Positions 1 through 9,941 are shown, counted from the first letter of the stretch. The stretch is 64,000 nucleotides of DNA from Rhodocyclales bacterium (GCA_016214145.1 JACRPA010000005.1:248001-312000), one strand, 5' to 3'. Notes: a model not told the origin generated them from the sequence alone. A program made the numbers and translations.

Positions 1-647
1 AAGACGCGATCGCCCGGGCGCACGCCCAGGTACAGCCGCTCAAGATGGTCCGCCACGAGCACGCTGCGGTGGGGGTGCATCACCGCCTTGGGCTTGCCCG
101 TGGTGCCCGAGGAATACAGCCAGAAGCCGACTTCCTCCGGATCCATGCTGACGGATTCCAGCCGATCGGACTGGCCGGCGAGGAAATCCCCCAGCGCCAA
201 ATGGGAAAACGGCGCCGCGCCGCCGACAACGACGACCAGCGGCGGCTTGTCGAGGCCCGCCGCCGCGGACTCATACAGATCGAGGAAATGCGCATCGACG
301 AAAATCACCCGGCATGCGCTGTCCTGGATGACATAGAGCAGGTCGCGCGGCGCCAGCCGCACGTTGAGCGCGACGGCGACTGCGCCGATGCGCAGCGTGC
401 CGAGGTAGGCGGCCACCAGTTCGGGCGAATCGTCCATCAGGAACAGCACGCGCTCCCCGCGCGCGACGCCGCGCGCGTGCAACGCGTTGCCGTAGCGGTT
501 AACCTCCGCGTTCAACTCCGCGAAGCTGACCGACCGGTTGTCGCACAGTATGGCGGCCTGCGCCCCCAGCCCCTGCGCGAGCGGGCGGCCGATGATCTCG
601 TCCGCCGCATTCATCGTGGCCATCGTCACCCCGTCCTCAAAGTTCAT
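1..647 (-). CDS. Benzoate-CoA-ligase-like acyl/aryl-CoA synthetase, N-terminal part (runs off left edge)
   Basis: The open frame starts at the ATG at 645-647 and continues past base 1, so only about 215 N-terminal residues are visible. Around residue 178 it carries the phosphate-binding signature YSSGTTGKPKAVMHPH of the ANL superfamily, which adenylates a carboxylic acid with ATP and transfers it to CoA. The preceding stretch (NVRLAPRDLLYVIQDS) resembles aromatic-acid CoA ligases of the benzoate-CoA ligase type, usually about 520-530 residues long. It diverges from the SDR/crotonase operon and shares a promoter region with two operator-like repeats, so it probably activates the substrate of that pathway. 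The substrate cannot be named because the acyl-binding region is outside the window. Confidence 0.88.
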   Translation of the reverse strand, partial: MNFEDGVTMATMNAADEIIGRPLAQGLGAQAAILCDNRSVSFAELNAEVNRYGNALHARGVARGERVLFLMDDSPELVAAYLGTLRIGAVAVALNVRLAPRDLLYVIQDSACRVIFVDAHFLDLYESAAAGLDKPPLVVVVGGAAPFSHLALGDFLAGQSDRLESVSMDPEEVGFWLYSSGTTGKPKAVMHPHRSVLVADHLERLYLGVRPGDRV

Positions 648-702
648 GATTTCCCGTTTTAGCCTGCGTGCCGGGACCCCCTGACCCACCCGGCAATGGC
701 GG

Positions 703-720
703 TGATTGAACACTCATTCA
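703..720. promoter_or_regulatory. Operator-like site 1 (probable TetR site)
   Basis: Read on the minus strand this is TGAATGAGTGTTCAATCA, an imperfect inverted repeat. It matches site 2 (772-789) at 15 of 18 positions, and both overlap a -10 region in the same divergent intergenic stretch. The length and symmetry fit TetR-family operators of CoA-ester catabolic operons, and a TetR gene lies in the operon. Assigning the protein to the site is inference. Confidence 0.55.
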
Positions 721-733
721 TTTTGCTTGTCAA
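705..733 (-). promoter_or_regulatory. Candidate sigma-70 promoter of the CoA ligase gene
   Basis: On the minus strand a perfect -35 hexamer TTGACA (733-728) is followed after 17 bases by TTCAAT (710-705), four of six matches to the -10 consensus. The -10 and spacer are covered by the 18-bp operator-like site at 703-720. Confidence 0.5.
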
Positions 734-757
734 GCCATCATCCATGCCTTTCGGGAG

Positions 758-786
758 TTGACACCCATAACTGAATGAGCAATCAT
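758..786 (+). promoter_or_regulatory. Candidate sigma-70 promoter of the SDR operon
   Basis: A perfect TTGACA (758-763) is followed after 17 bases by AATCAT (781-786), a weak -10. Operator-like site 2 (772-789) covers the spacer and -10, an arrangement typical of repression by steric block. Confidence 0.5.
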
Positions 787-789
787 TCA
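772..789. promoter_or_regulatory. Operator-like site 2 (probable TetR site)
   Basis: TGAATGA and TCATTCA form perfect 7-bp inverted arms around GCAA. The reverse complement, TGAATGATTGCTCATTCA, matches site 1 at 15 of 18 positions. It overlaps the SDR promoter. Confidence 0.6.
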
Positions 790-879
790 TGCAACGGACG
801 CGTTGCCGCGGCGACGTCCGGCGCGGCTTGCCTGCATGCATTCCGCGACATATTCGCGAGGACCGGAGGTGGGAAAATC

Positions 880-1626
880 ATGCAATTGAAGGACAAGACC
901 GCAGTGATCACGGGCGCCGCATCGGGCATCGGGCGGGCCACGGCCGAGACGCTGGCGGCAGCCGGCGCCTTCGTGCTGCTGGGCGACATCGACGAGCAGA
1001 AGGGCGGCGAGGCCGCCGCCGCCCTGCGCGAGCAGGGGCGCGGCGCGGAGTTCGTCCGCCTCGACGTCACCGACCTGGAGTCGATCGCCGCCTTCAAGCA
1101 GCGCGCCTACGAGCTGCGCGGCCACGTGGATGTGGTCGCCAACGTGGCCGGCTGGGGCAAGATCCAGCCCTTCATGGAGAACACGCCGGAATTCTGGCGC
1201 AAGGTGGTCGACCTGAACCTGCTCGGGCCGGTGGCGGTCTCGCACGCCTTCCTCGACAGGATGATCGAGCGCGGCAGCGGCAAGATCGTCGTCGTGGCCA
1301 GCGACGCCGGCCGCGTCGGCAGCATGGGCGAGACCGTCTATTCCGGCGCCAAGGGCGGCGCCATCGCCTTCACCAAGTCGCTGGCGCGGGAAGTCGCCCG
1401 CTACAGCATCAATGTGAATTGCGTCTGCCCGGGCCCGACCGATACGCCGCTCCTGCGCGCCGTGCCGGAAAAGCACCAGGAAGCCTTCGTCAAGGCGACG
1501 CCGATGCGCCGCCTGGCCAAGCCCTCGGAGATCGCCGACGCCGTGCTGTTCTTCGCCAGCGACCGGGCCCGCTTCGTCACCGGCCAGGTGCTCAGCGTGA
1601 GCGGCGGGCTGACGCTGGCGGGTTGA
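880..1626 (+). CDS. SDR-family NAD(P)-dependent dehydrogenase (hydroxyacyl-CoA dehydrogenase-like)
   Basis: This 248-residue protein is a classical short-chain dehydrogenase/reductase. It has a Rossmann nucleotide motif TGAASGIG near residue 12, catalytic Ser141 and the Tyr154-x3-Lys158 pair, and the CPGPTDTP segment after the active site. The start is set by a GGAGGT ribosome site at 865-870, nine bases before the ATG; an upstream in-frame start at 775 has no such support. Its neighbours (CoA ligase, two crotonase-fold proteins, TetR) imply oxidation of a hydroxyacyl-CoA intermediate, as BadH does in cyclohexanecarboxylate degradation or as related SDRs do in aryl-CoA pathways. The exact substrate is not deducible. 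Confidence 0.88.
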   Translation: MQLKDKTAVITGAASGIGRATAETLAAAGAFVLLGDIDEQKGGEAAAALREQGRGAEFVRLDVTDLESIAAFKQRAYELRGHVDVVANVAGWGKIQPFMENTPEFWRKVVDLNLLGPVAVSHAFLDRMIERGSGKIVVVASDAGRVGSMGETVYSGAKGGAIAFTKSLAREVARYSINVNCVCPGPTDTPLLRAVPEKHQEAFVKATPMRRLAKPSEIADAVLFFASDRARFVTGQVLSVSGGLTLAG

Positions 1627-1679
1627 TCGACTCATCTCGCAGGCGCGCGTGCGCCTGCCCCACGACCAAGGAGAAACGA

Positions 1680-2498
1680 ATGTACAAGCTGAAAGCCGCC
1701 GAGTGGCGCCCAGAGCACTTCAAGCTGGAGGTCGCCGACCGCGTCGCCACCATCACGCTGAACCGTCCGGAACGGAAGAACCCCCTGACGTTCGAGAGCT
1801 ACGCCGAACTGCGCGACACCTTCCACCGCTTCCAGTACGCCGAGGACGTGCGCGCCGTGGTCATCACCGGGGCGGGCGGCAACTTCTGTTCGGGCGGCGA
1901 CGTGCACGAGATCATCGGGCCGCTGACCAAGATGAGCATGAACGACCTGCTGGCGTTCACCCGCATGACCGGCAACCTGGTCAAGGAAATGCGCACCTGC
2001 CCGCAGCCCGTCATTGCGGCGGTGGATGGCGTCTGCGCCGGCGCCGGCGCGATCATCTCGATGGCCTCGGATATGCGCTATGCCACGCCGGAGGCGAAGA
2101 CGGCCTTCCTTTTCGTGCGCGTCGGCCTGGCCGGCTGCGACATGGGCGCCTGCGCCATCCTGCCGCGCATCATCGGCCAGGGGCGCGCCGCCGAACTGCT
2201 CTACACCGGCAGCGCCATGAGCGCCGAGCAGGGACTGGCCTGGGGCTACTTCAACGGCGTCGTCGCCGCGGACCAGTTGCTGGAGAAGGCGCGCAAGATG
2301 GCCCTGTCCCTGGCCGACGGCCCGGCCTTCGCCCATTCCATGACCAAGAAATGCCTGCACCAGGAGTGGAACCAGACCATCGAGCAGGCGCTGGAGACCG
2401 AGGCCGAGGCGCAGGCGATCTGCATGCAGACGAAGGATTTCACGCGCGCCTACAATGCCTTCGTCGCCAAGGAAAAGCCGAAGTTCGAGGGCAACTGA
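1680..2498 (+). CDS. Enoyl-CoA hydratase/isomerase family protein
   Basis: This 272-residue crotonase-fold protein has the oxyanion-hole region ([10 protein letters not shown]) and the CoA-binding [11 protein letters not shown] segment. Aligned with rat crotonase, the first catalytic Glu position (PE in the family) reads FV, while the second Glu is kept in AAELLYTG, so it may catalyse a variant crotonase reaction rather than simple hydration. AAGGAG at 1668-1673 sets the ATG start. It lies 53 bases after the SDR gene in the same operon. The sequence resembles hydratase-like proteins found beside aryl-CoA ligases, including 2-aminobenzoyl-CoA/salicylyl-CoA type clusters, but that assignment is tentative. 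Confidence 0.85.
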   Translation: MYKLKAAEWRPEHFKLEVADRVATITLNRPERKNPLTFESYAELRDTFHRFQYAEDVRAVVITGAGGNFCSGGDVHEIIGPLTKMSMNDLLAFTRMTGNLVKEMRTCPQPVIAAVDGVCAGAGAIISMASDMRYATPEAKTAFLFVRVGLAGCDMGACAILPRIIGQGRAAELLYTGSAMSAEQGLAWGYFNGVVAADQLLEKARKMALSLADGPAFAHSMTKKCLHQEWNQTIEQALETEAEAQAICMQTKDFTRAYNAFVAKEKPKFEGN

Positions 2499-2546
2499 GG
2501 CAATCTGCGCCGGCCGATTCACATGAGAGCGGAGAGAGGGGGCGAT

Positions 2547-3293
2547 ATGAATTCTGCCGGAGACGTACTGGCGCTGGTGACCGATCCGCGGCTGGTCGAG
2601 GAGCGGCGCGGGCAGATCGTGCGCGCCGCGGTCAAGCTGTTTTCCGAGGAAGGCTATTACACGACCACCATCCAGCAGATCGCGCGCGAGGCCGGCGTCA
2701 GCACCGGCCTGATCTATCAGTACTTCCGCGACAAGGACGACATCCTCTTCCTCACGCTGAAGCTGGTGCTCGATACCTACGAGCACGACATCCCGCCGCA
2801 GCTCGAAGGCATCAGCCATCCGGTCGAACGCCTGTGCATGGCCATCTGGACCTACTGCAGGATCGTCGACGTGTTGTGCGAAGCGACGGTTCTGGCCTAT
2901 CGCTCCACCAAATCCCTGCGCGCGGATCGCCGGGTGCTGATCAAGGATGCCGAAACGAGGACCAACCGGCTGATCGAGGAATGCCTGAATGCGTGCGTGG
3001 CAGGCGGCCACATGCGCGAGGTCAATGCGCATCTGCTGTCGTACCAGCTGGTGATGTTCGCCCACTCCTGGGCGCTCAAGCATTGGGCCCTGCACGAACG
3101 CTATGCCCTGGCGGAGTACGTTTCCGAGGGCATCAGGATTCTCATCGAGCCGTTCCTGACGGCCAGGGGCCGCCGGGTGCTGCAGGCCATGAGGGTGCGA
3201 ACCGGGGCGTTCGGCAGCGAAGGGCTGAAAGCGGGTGCGCGGGCCAGGGCTGCAAAAGGCCGGCCGGCGGCGGGCAAAAAGCGCTCGCGATAG
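2547..3293 (+). CDS. TetR-family transcriptional regulator
   Basis: This 248-residue protein has an N-terminal TetR helix-turn-helix (residues about 20-65, with TTIQQIAREAGVSTGLIYQY) and an all-helical ligand domain. A lysine/arginine-rich tail follows (last 20 residues, AAKGRPAAGKKRSR). The start at 2547 follows a purine-rich GAGAGAGGGGG stretch; an ATG at 2523 is less well placed. It lies inside the SDR/crotonase operon. The divergent promoter region at 703-789 holds two near-identical palindromes, so it probably represses both the operon and the CoA ligase gene and is released by an acyl-CoA. The ligand is unknown. Confidence 0.9.
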   Translation: MNSAGDVLALVTDPRLVEERRGQIVRAAVKLFSEEGYYTTTIQQIAREAGVSTGLIYQYFRDKDDILFLTLKLVLDTYEHDIPPQLEGISHPVERLCMAIWTYCRIVDVLCEATVLAYRSTKSLRADRRVLIKDAETRTNRLIEECLNACVAGGHMREVNAHLLSYQLVMFAHSWALKHWALHERYALAEYVSEGIRILIEPFLTARGRRVLQAMRVRTGAFGSEGLKAGARARAAKGRPAAGKKRSR

Positions 3294-3307
3294 GGGGAAC
3301 GGCGCAC

Positions 3308-4063
3308 ATGATTTCCCTGACCATCGACGGCGCCGTCGCCGTTGCGACCCTGTGCCGGCCTCCCGTCAACGCCATCAACGAGGAGTGGGTGGCGCGGCTG
3401 GACGAGGTCCTGGCGGAAGTGGAGCGGATGGAACAGGTCGGGGTACTCCGGATCCGCAGCAGCGAGCGCGTGTTCTGCGCGGGAGCCGATCTGGCGCTGA
3501 TGCGCGCCCTCTTCGACAGCGCCGAGGGCCGGGCGCGGATGATCGATCTGACTCGGCGGATGCAGGCGGTGTTCGCCCGCCTGGAATCGCTGCCCAAGGT
3601 GACGCTGGCCGAAATCGGCGGGGCGGCCATGGGCGGCGGCTTCGAGCTGGCGCTGGCCTGCGATCTGCGCCTGGTGGCCGACTCCGCCCGGCTCGGCCTG
3701 CCCGAGGCGCGGCTCGGCCTGCTTCCCGCCGCCGGCGGCACGCAGCGCATGACGCGGATTTGCGGCGAAGCGGCGGCGCGGCGGCTCATCCTCGGCGCGG
3801 AGCTGGTCGGCGGCGCCGATGCCGTCGGGCTGGGGCTGGCGCAGTGGGCGGCCCCCGCGGCGGAAATCGAGGCAACGGCGCGCGCGCTGACCGGGCGCAT
3901 TGCCGACCTGCCCGCCGCGACGCTTGCGGCCTGCAAGCACTGCATCGACATTGCGCGGGATGCGGGCAAGGACGGCTTCGAGGCGGAGCTCGCCGGCAGC
4001 GCCATGCTGCTGGCCGAGCCGGAAACCCGGCGGCGCGTAACGCGATTTCTGGAAAAGGGCTAA
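3308..4063 (+). CDS. Enoyl-CoA hydratase/isomerase family protein, second copy
   Basis: This 251-residue crotonase-fold protein carries FCAGADLALM and GGGFELALACD for CoA and oxyanion binding. It keeps the first catalytic Glu in PEARLGLLPAAGGTQR, but the second Glu position is Arg (AARRLIL). This is the reverse of the neighbouring copy at 1680-2498, so the two are not redundant and one may be an isomerase or hydrolase. It starts 14 bases after the TetR stop and is the last gene of the operon, since a long hairpin follows the stop codon at once. Confidence 0.85.
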   Translation: MISLTIDGAVAVATLCRPPVNAINEEWVARLDEVLAEVERMEQVGVLRIRSSERVFCAGADLALMRALFDSAEGRARMIDLTRRMQAVFARLESLPKVTLAEIGGAAMGGGFELALACDLRLVADSARLGLPEARLGLLPAAGGTQRMTRICGEAAARRLILGAELVGGADAVGLGLAQWAAPAAEIEATARALTGRIADLPAATLAACKHCIDIARDAGKDGFEAELAGSAMLLAEPETRRRVTRFLEKG

Positions 4064-4114
4064 GGCCTGATCACAATTGTTTTATCGGATCGACAAAACA
4101 ATTGTGAACAGGCC
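4064..4114. terminator. Long hairpin between convergent genes, probable bidirectional terminator
   Basis: Arms 4064-4083 and 4095-4114 pair over 20 bp with a single A/A mismatch, around an 11-base loop. The inner 13 bp (TCACAATTGTTTT and its complement) are perfect. The hairpin begins right after the TAA of the upstream gene and faces the 3' end of the minus-strand methyltransferase gene. Confidence 0.65.
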
Positions 4115-4190
4115 CCAGGTCTTATCGGATGCGGTTCGCCGGCGCCGTCTTGCGGAGACTGACTTTGTCGTTACGGCAGCGCGATTCCCG

Positions 4191-4940
4191 CTATGTCCGG
4201 CCGACCCGCAGATGCAGCGGCCAACGCAGCGTTTTCTGCTGCACCGGATCGGGCCACAACGGCGCCAGGCGCCGGCTGAATTCCACGAGCGGATCGCTTC
4301 CCTTCGCCTTCGCATAAGCCTGGGTGGCCGACCAGGTGCCGAGGTAGCCGAGCAGGTCGTCGAGCGACCATTTCGTGCGGATCTCGAAAGCGGGCGCCGC
4401 AACAGCTTCAAACGGGAAGGGCAGCGAGCGGTAGCGGTCGTCCACCATCCTGCGTTCGGGCGGCCAGTAGGGACCGACTACATTTCGGTAGTAATCGCTT
4501 ACCAATTCGTCGATGCCGGCCTCGACGTCGAGCAGCGTATAAGTCCAGGCGGCGATGATGCCGCCCGGTTTCAGCACGCGCCTCGCCTCGGCGTAGAAAC
4601 GCGCCAGGTCGAACCAGTGGATGGCTTGCGCCACCGTGATCAGGTCCGCGCTCGCCGTGTCGAGGAGACTGACTTCTGCGGGGGCGCGACGATATTCGAT
4701 GCCGGGATGCGGCCGGGCATGGGCCAGCTGCCTGGCGCTGGGGTCGGTGGCGATGACGCGCTCGAAATGCGGCGCCAGGCCGAGGGCGGCCTGGCCGCTG
4801 CCGGTGCCGCAATCCCAGGCAGTTCCTCGTGACGGCGCGATTTCCGCCAGCCAGGCGAACAGCTCCCCGGGATAGTCCGGCCGGAAGCGGGCGTAGTCCG
4901 GCGCCTGGCTTGAAAAGTGGTCCTTGAACGCGGTGCTCAC
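4191..4940 (-). CDS. Class I SAM-dependent methyltransferase
   Basis: The protein has 249 residues from a GTG start whose first bases overlap the stop of the histidine kinase gene (GTGA, 4937-4940), so translation is probably coupled. It has the SAM-binding motif AWDCGTGSGQAA, the downstream acidic ATDPSARQ, the AIHWFD motif common in UbiE/TAM-like enzymes, and LKPGG before a beta strand. The substrate is unknown. The family includes small-molecule methyltransferases and CheR-unrelated enzymes, so a role in signalling is suggested only by the coupling to the kinase. Confidence 0.82.
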   Translation of the reverse strand: MSTAFKDHFSSQAPDYARFRPDYPGELFAWLAEIAPSRGTAWDCGTGSGQAALGLAPHFERVIATDPSARQLAHARPHPGIEYRRAPAEVSLLDTASADLITVAQAIHWFDLARFYAEARRVLKPGGIIAAWTYTLLDVEAGIDELVSDYYRNVVGPYWPPERRMVDDRYRSLPFPFEAVAAPAFEIRTKWSLDDLLGYLGTWSATQAYAKAKGSDPLVEFSRRLAPLWPDPVQQKTLRWPLHLRVGRT

Positions 4941-6763
4941 GACAATGTGAAATAAAAGGCCGCGCCCTTGCCGACTTCGCCTTCGGCCCACACCAGCCCG
5001 CCGTGGCGCTGGATGATGCGCTGCACGGTGGCCAGGCCGATGCCGGTGCCGGCGAATTCCTTGACGCCGTGCAGCCGCTGAAAGGCGCCGAAGAGCTTGT
5101 CGGCGTAGCGCATGTCGAAGCCGGCGCCATCGTCCCTGACAAAGTAGGCGAGACTGTTGCCGGCTTGCCGGACGCCGAACGCGATGTGGGCGACGTCCTT
5201 GCGGGCGGTGAACTTCCAGGCGTTCGACAGCAGGTTGTGCAGCACGACGCGCAGCAGGCGCTCGTCGCCGCGTGCCCGGATGCCGGGCGCGGCGGTGAAT
5301 TCGACCCTGCGCTCCGGTTCGGCGCCGTGCAATTCCCTGGCGATCGACTCGGCCAGTCGCGAGAGATTGACTTCGCCCATGTGTATCGGTTCGCGCGTGA
5401 GCTGGGCCAGGTCGATCATGCCGTCGATCAGTTCGCTCATGCGCAGGGTGGCCGAGCAGATGCGGCGCAGGTACTCCTTGCCGTGCTCGTCGAGCCGCTC
5501 GCCGTAGTCCTCCAGCAGGAGGCGCGAAAAGCCGTTGATGCCGCGCAGCGGCGAACGCAGGTCGTGCGAGACGGAATAGCTGAAGCTTTCCAGCTCCCTG
5601 ATCGAGTTCTGCAGTTCCGCCGTGCGCTGGCTGACGTGGTCTTCCAGCTCGACATTCATCTGGCGCAGCATGCTCTCGGCGTGGCGGCGGCGCTGACTGT
5701 TGCGGTAGGCCTCGATCAGCACGGCGCAGGTGGCCGTGAAGGGCTGCAGGTGCTCGACCTGCGCCGCGTCGTAGCCGTCCGGGCGATTGGCGACGGCCGC
5801 CATGCCGACCAGTTCTTCGCCGCGATACAGCGGCAGGCCCATGAAGGCGTTCAGCGGCGGGTGTCCCGACGGCAGGCCGCCGCGGCGCGGGTCGCCGGAC
5901 GGGTCGTTGGCAAGCACCGGGCGACCCGATGTGAGCACATGGCCGAACAGCGTATCGGGATTGCGGAATTCGAAGCCCCCCCGGACCACGCTCTGGTAAA
6001 GGGCGCGCGAGTCATCGTCCCAGGACAGGTCGGTAATGGCGTAAATGCGCAAAAAGGGCGCACCCTGCTCGTTCCGGAGCACTTCGCCGATGAAGCCGTA
6101 CCCGCTGTCCGTGATGTCCAGCAAGTGGGTGAGCAGCCGGTCGAAGGTCGGATGCGGGTCGGCATCCATGATGAAATCGGCCTCGGCCTCGCTGACGGCA
6201 TGCAGCATGCGGTTCTGCTCGAGGAACAGTTGCTCGGTGCGCTTGCGGTCGCTGATGTCGCGCGTGATGGACAGCATGCAGGGCTCGTCGTTCAGTTCGA
6301 TGATGCTGGCGGATATCTGCGCGTCGAACACGCGGCCGGACTTGTGACGGAACTGGCTTTCGTGGTTGATGAGCTCGCCCCGCCTTTGAAGCTGCTTGAT
6401 GAAGCGTTCGCGCTGGACGAGGTCGGGCCAGACGCCCATTTCGGCGGCCTTCCGGCCGATGGCTTCCTGCGGCGAATAGCCGAAAACCCGTTCATAGGCG
6501 GGATTGACGTCAACATATCTTCCGCCGAGAAGCGAAGTGATCGCGATGGCGTCGGGACTGGCGGCGAAGATGCGCGAGAGCTTCTGCTCCGACAGGCGCA
6601 GCGCCGCTTCGGTCTGCTTGTGTTCCTGGCTGATCTGCCCGATCAGCGTGTCATGAGCCCAGCCAAGCTCGGCCTCGTTGGATTCCAGCTCGGCGATGCG
6701 CTTTCTCAGCGATTCCAGCTCGGCCTGCATGTCGAGCTTCTTCTTGTCCTGGCCCTGATTCAT
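4937..6763 (-). CDS. PAS-GAF sensor histidine kinase, soluble
   Basis: This 608-residue protein has no membrane segment. Residues 1-60 are a predicted coiled coil, about 60-178 a PAS domain (SRIFAASPDAIAI, ending DISDRKRTEQ), and about 180-355 a GAF domain. A coiled linker (VSQRTAELQNSIRELESF) leads to the HisKA helix with His400 in SYSVSHDLRSPLRGI and a HATPase domain with NLLSNAWKFT, DDGAGFD and GTGIGLA. This C-terminal half is typical of bacteriophytochrome-like kinases. No response regulator is adjacent. It lies after the paaK terminator and is transcribed with the coupled methyltransferase. The cytoplasmic signal is unknown. Confidence 0.92.
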   Translation of the reverse strand: MNQGQDKKKLDMQAELESLRKRIAELESNEAELGWAHDTLIGQISQEHKQTEAALRLSEQKLSRIFAASPDAIAITSLLGGRYVDVNPAYERVFGYSPQEAIGRKAAEMGVWPDLVQRERFIKQLQRRGELINHESQFRHKSGRVFDAQISASIIELNDEPCMLSITRDISDRKRTEQLFLEQNRMLHAVSEAEADFIMDADPHPTFDRLLTHLLDITDSGYGFIGEVLRNEQGAPFLRIYAITDLSWDDDSRALYQSVVRGGFEFRNPDTLFGHVLTSGRPVLANDPSGDPRRGGLPSGHPPLNAFMGLPLYRGEELVGMAAVANRPDGYDAAQVEHLQPFTATCAVLIEAYRNSQRRRHAESMLRQMNVELEDHVSQRTAELQNSIRELESFSYSVSHDLRSPLRGINGFSRLLLEDYGERLDEHGKEYLRRICSATLRMSELIDGMIDLAQLTREPIHMGEVNLSRLAESIARELHGAEPERRVEFTAAPGIRARGDERLLRVVLHNLLSNAWKFTARKDVAHIAFGVRQAGNSLAYFVRDDGAGFDMRYADKLFGAFQRLHGVKEFAGTGIGLATVQRIIQRHGGLVWAEGEVGKGAAFYFTLS

Positions 6764-6871
6764 GGTCTCGATCGGATCGGCGATGTGGCGCGATGGGATG
6801 GCGCTCTTGCGGAATTCTCCGCTGAATCAGGGCCGGCCTCAAGCATGGGGCCGATGCATGCGGGAGACAAC

Positions 6872-6910
6872 CGGCATGGCGGGGCGGGAACAGGCCGCCC
6901 CGCCATGCCG
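6872..6910 (-). terminator. Hairpin downstream of paaK
   Basis: A 16-bp perfect GC-rich stem (arms 6872-6887 and 6895-6910) with a 7-base loop lies immediately after the paaK stop. There is no clear U tract. It probably ends the paaGIJK transcript. Confidence 0.55.
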
Positions 6911-6914
6911 CGGC

Positions 6915-8234
6915 TCATGCCTGTCTTGGCCGCTTGTCGATGACGCGCTTGGCCTTGCCGACGGACCGTTCGATGGTGGCCTGGCCGACGACGCGCACCT
7001 GGGTGGATACCCCGATGTAGGACTTGATGTGGTGCTGCAGCGCCGAAGCCGCCGCCTGCCGCTCGGCCGCCGGCGCCTGCGCGAACTCCGGCTTCATCTC
7101 CACCAGCACGTCGAGCTCGTCCATGTGCTCGGGGCGGGAGACTTCCAGCACGTAATGCGGCGCCAGCTGCGGCTGCCTGAGGATCAGTTCCTCGATCTGC
7201 GAGGGGAAGACGTTCACGCCGCGGATGATGAGCATGTCGTCCGAGCGGCCGGTGATCTTGTCCATGCGGCGGAAGGAGCGCGCGGTGGGCGGCAGCAGCC
7301 GGGTGAGGTCGCGCGTGCGGTAGCGGATGATCGGCAGCGCCTCCTTGGCGAGCGAGGTGAACACCAGTTCCCCCGTCGCGCCGTCGGGCTGCACTTCGCC
7401 GGTGACGGGGTCGATGATCTCGGGGTAGAAATAGTCCTCCCAGAGCACCAGCCCGTCCTTGGTTTCGATGCACTCGCAGGCGACGCCCGGTCCCATGACT
7501 TCCGAGAGGCCGTAGATGTCGATCGCATCGATGCCCAGGCGCTTCTCGATTTCCGCGCGCATCTGGTTGGTCCACGGCTCGGCGCCGAAGATGCCGATCT
7601 GCAGGGAGCATTTCGCCGGATCATGCCCCTGGCGCGCGAACTCGTCGGCGATGGCCAGGCTGTAGGAGGGCGTGACCATGATGATGTCGGGCTTGAAGTC
7701 GACGATCAGCTGCACCTGCTTCTCGGTCTGCCCGCCGGACATCGGGATCACCGTGCAGCCGAGGCGCTCAGCGCCGTAATGGGCGCCGAGGCCGCCGGTG
7801 AACAGGCCGTAGCCATAGGCGACATGCACCAGGTCGCCGGGCCGCCCGCCCGAGGCGCGGATGGAGCGCGCCATCAGGTCGGCCCAGACATCGATGTCCT
7901 TCTTCGTGTAGCCGACCACGGTCGGCTTGCCGGTGGTGCCGCTCGAGGCGTGAACGCGCACGACCTGGCCGCGCGGCACGGCGAACATGCTGAAGGGGTA
8001 GTTCTCGCGCAGGTCCTGCTTGGTGGTGAAGGGGAACCTGGCCAGGTCCGAGAGCTGTTTCAGGTCGTTCGGCTTCACCCCGGCGGCGTCGAACTTCTTG
8101 CGGTAGTGCGGCACGTTGTCGTAGGCGTGCCTGAGCGACCACTTCAGGCGCTGCAGCTGCAGCGCGGCGATTTCGTCGCGGCTGGCCGTTTCGATCGGCT
8201 CCAGATCGCCCGGCGCGGGTTTTTTCGATGGCAT
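6915..8234 (-). CDS. paaK: Phenylacetate-CoA ligase
   Basis: The 439 residues match the family length of about 430-440. The enzyme activates phenylacetate with ATP and CoA, the first step of phenylacetate degradation. The adenylation motif ASSGTTGKPTVVGYT lies near residue 95; FGAEPWTNQMR, IDIYGLSEVMGPG and the C-terminal hinge GRSDDMLIIRGVNVFP are all present as in PaaK. The ATG at 8234 follows a strong AAAGGAGGAGA ribosome site. It is the last gene of paaG-paaI-paaJ-paaK, 44 bases after paaJ, and a GC-rich hairpin follows. The oxygenase genes paaABCDE and the ring-cleavage gene paaZ are not in the window. Confidence 0.95.
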   Translation of the reverse strand: MPSKKPAPGDLEPIETASRDEIAALQLQRLKWSLRHAYDNVPHYRKKFDAAGVKPNDLKQLSDLARFPFTTKQDLRENYPFSMFAVPRGQVVRVHASSGTTGKPTVVGYTKKDIDVWADLMARSIRASGGRPGDLVHVAYGYGLFTGGLGAHYGAERLGCTVIPMSGGQTEKQVQLIVDFKPDIIMVTPSYSLAIADEFARQGHDPAKCSLQIGIFGAEPWTNQMRAEIEKRLGIDAIDIYGLSEVMGPGVACECIETKDGLVLWEDYFYPEIIDPVTGEVQPDGATGELVFTSLAKEALPIIRYRTRDLTRLLPPTARSFRRMDKITGRSDDMLIIRGVNVFPSQIEELILRQPQLAPHYVLEVSRPEHMDELDVLVEMKPEFAQAPAAERQAAASALQHHIKSYIGVSTQVRVVGQATIERSVGKAKRVIDKRPRQA

Positions 8235-8278
8235 GGCTGTCTCCTCCTTTGTTCCTTGCTGCTCTCCCGTATTCTGCT

Positions 8279-9484
<1,206 letters not shown>

Positions 9485-9485
9485 C

Positions 9486-9932
9486 TCATTCTCCTTGCTG
9501 GCGGACGACCTCGCCCTGCACGCGGTGGGACTTGCCGCGGAAGAGCGCAATGCGCTTGCCGTCCTGGTTGGTGACTACAGCGTCATATACGCCGGTGCGG
9601 CCGGCGAGGTGGCGCTCTTCGCAGACCACGCCGAGGGTATCGCCGGGATGCGCCGGCGCCAGGTAATCGATGCTGCAGGCGGATGCGAGCGCGTTGCCGT
9701 TGTGGCTGTTGCAGGCGTAGGCGAAGGCGGTGTCGGCGAGGGTGTAGATGATGCCGCCGTGGCAGACGTCGTGGCCGTTGGTCATTTCCGGCCGCACGCT
9801 CAGGCTCATGCGGGCATACCCCGGGCGGATTTCGTCGAGCCGGATGCCGAGGAAATGCGCGTTCCGGTCGCGCGGAAACATCGCCGCGCCGACGGCCTCG
9901 GCCAGTTCCTGCGGATCCTTGTGCATGCCCAT
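9486..9932 (-). CDS. paaI: Hotdog-fold phenylacetate pathway thioesterase
   Basis: This 148-residue hotdog protein has the PaaI signature [19 protein letters not shown], with the catalytic HGG and Asp. PaaI hydrolyses dead-end ring-hydroxylated phenylacetyl-CoA species to free CoA trapped by the pathway. It sits between paaG (nine bases upstream) and paaJ (one base downstream). A second in-frame ATG six bases into the gene (MHKDP) could be the true start. Confidence 0.93.
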   Translation of the reverse strand: MGMHKDPQELAEAVGAAMFPRDRNAHFLGIRLDEIRPGYARMSLSVRPEMTNGHDVCHGGIIYTLADTAFAYACNSHNGNALASACSIDYLAPAHPGDTLGVVCEERHLAGRTGVYDAVVTNQDGKRIALFRGKSHRVQGEVVRQQGE

Positions 9933-9941
9933 GGCTGGAGT

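Noticed and set aside
789-2498. A 569-codon frame reading through the SDR gene into the crotonase gene
   Set aside because: The first half is an out-of-frame reading of the SDR gene; the ATG at 1680 with AAGGAG is the true start.
5003-6943. Plus-strand frame of about 640 codons opposite the histidine kinase gene
   Set aside because: Lacks any recognisable fold; the minus strand has intact PAS, GAF, HisKA and HATPase motifs.
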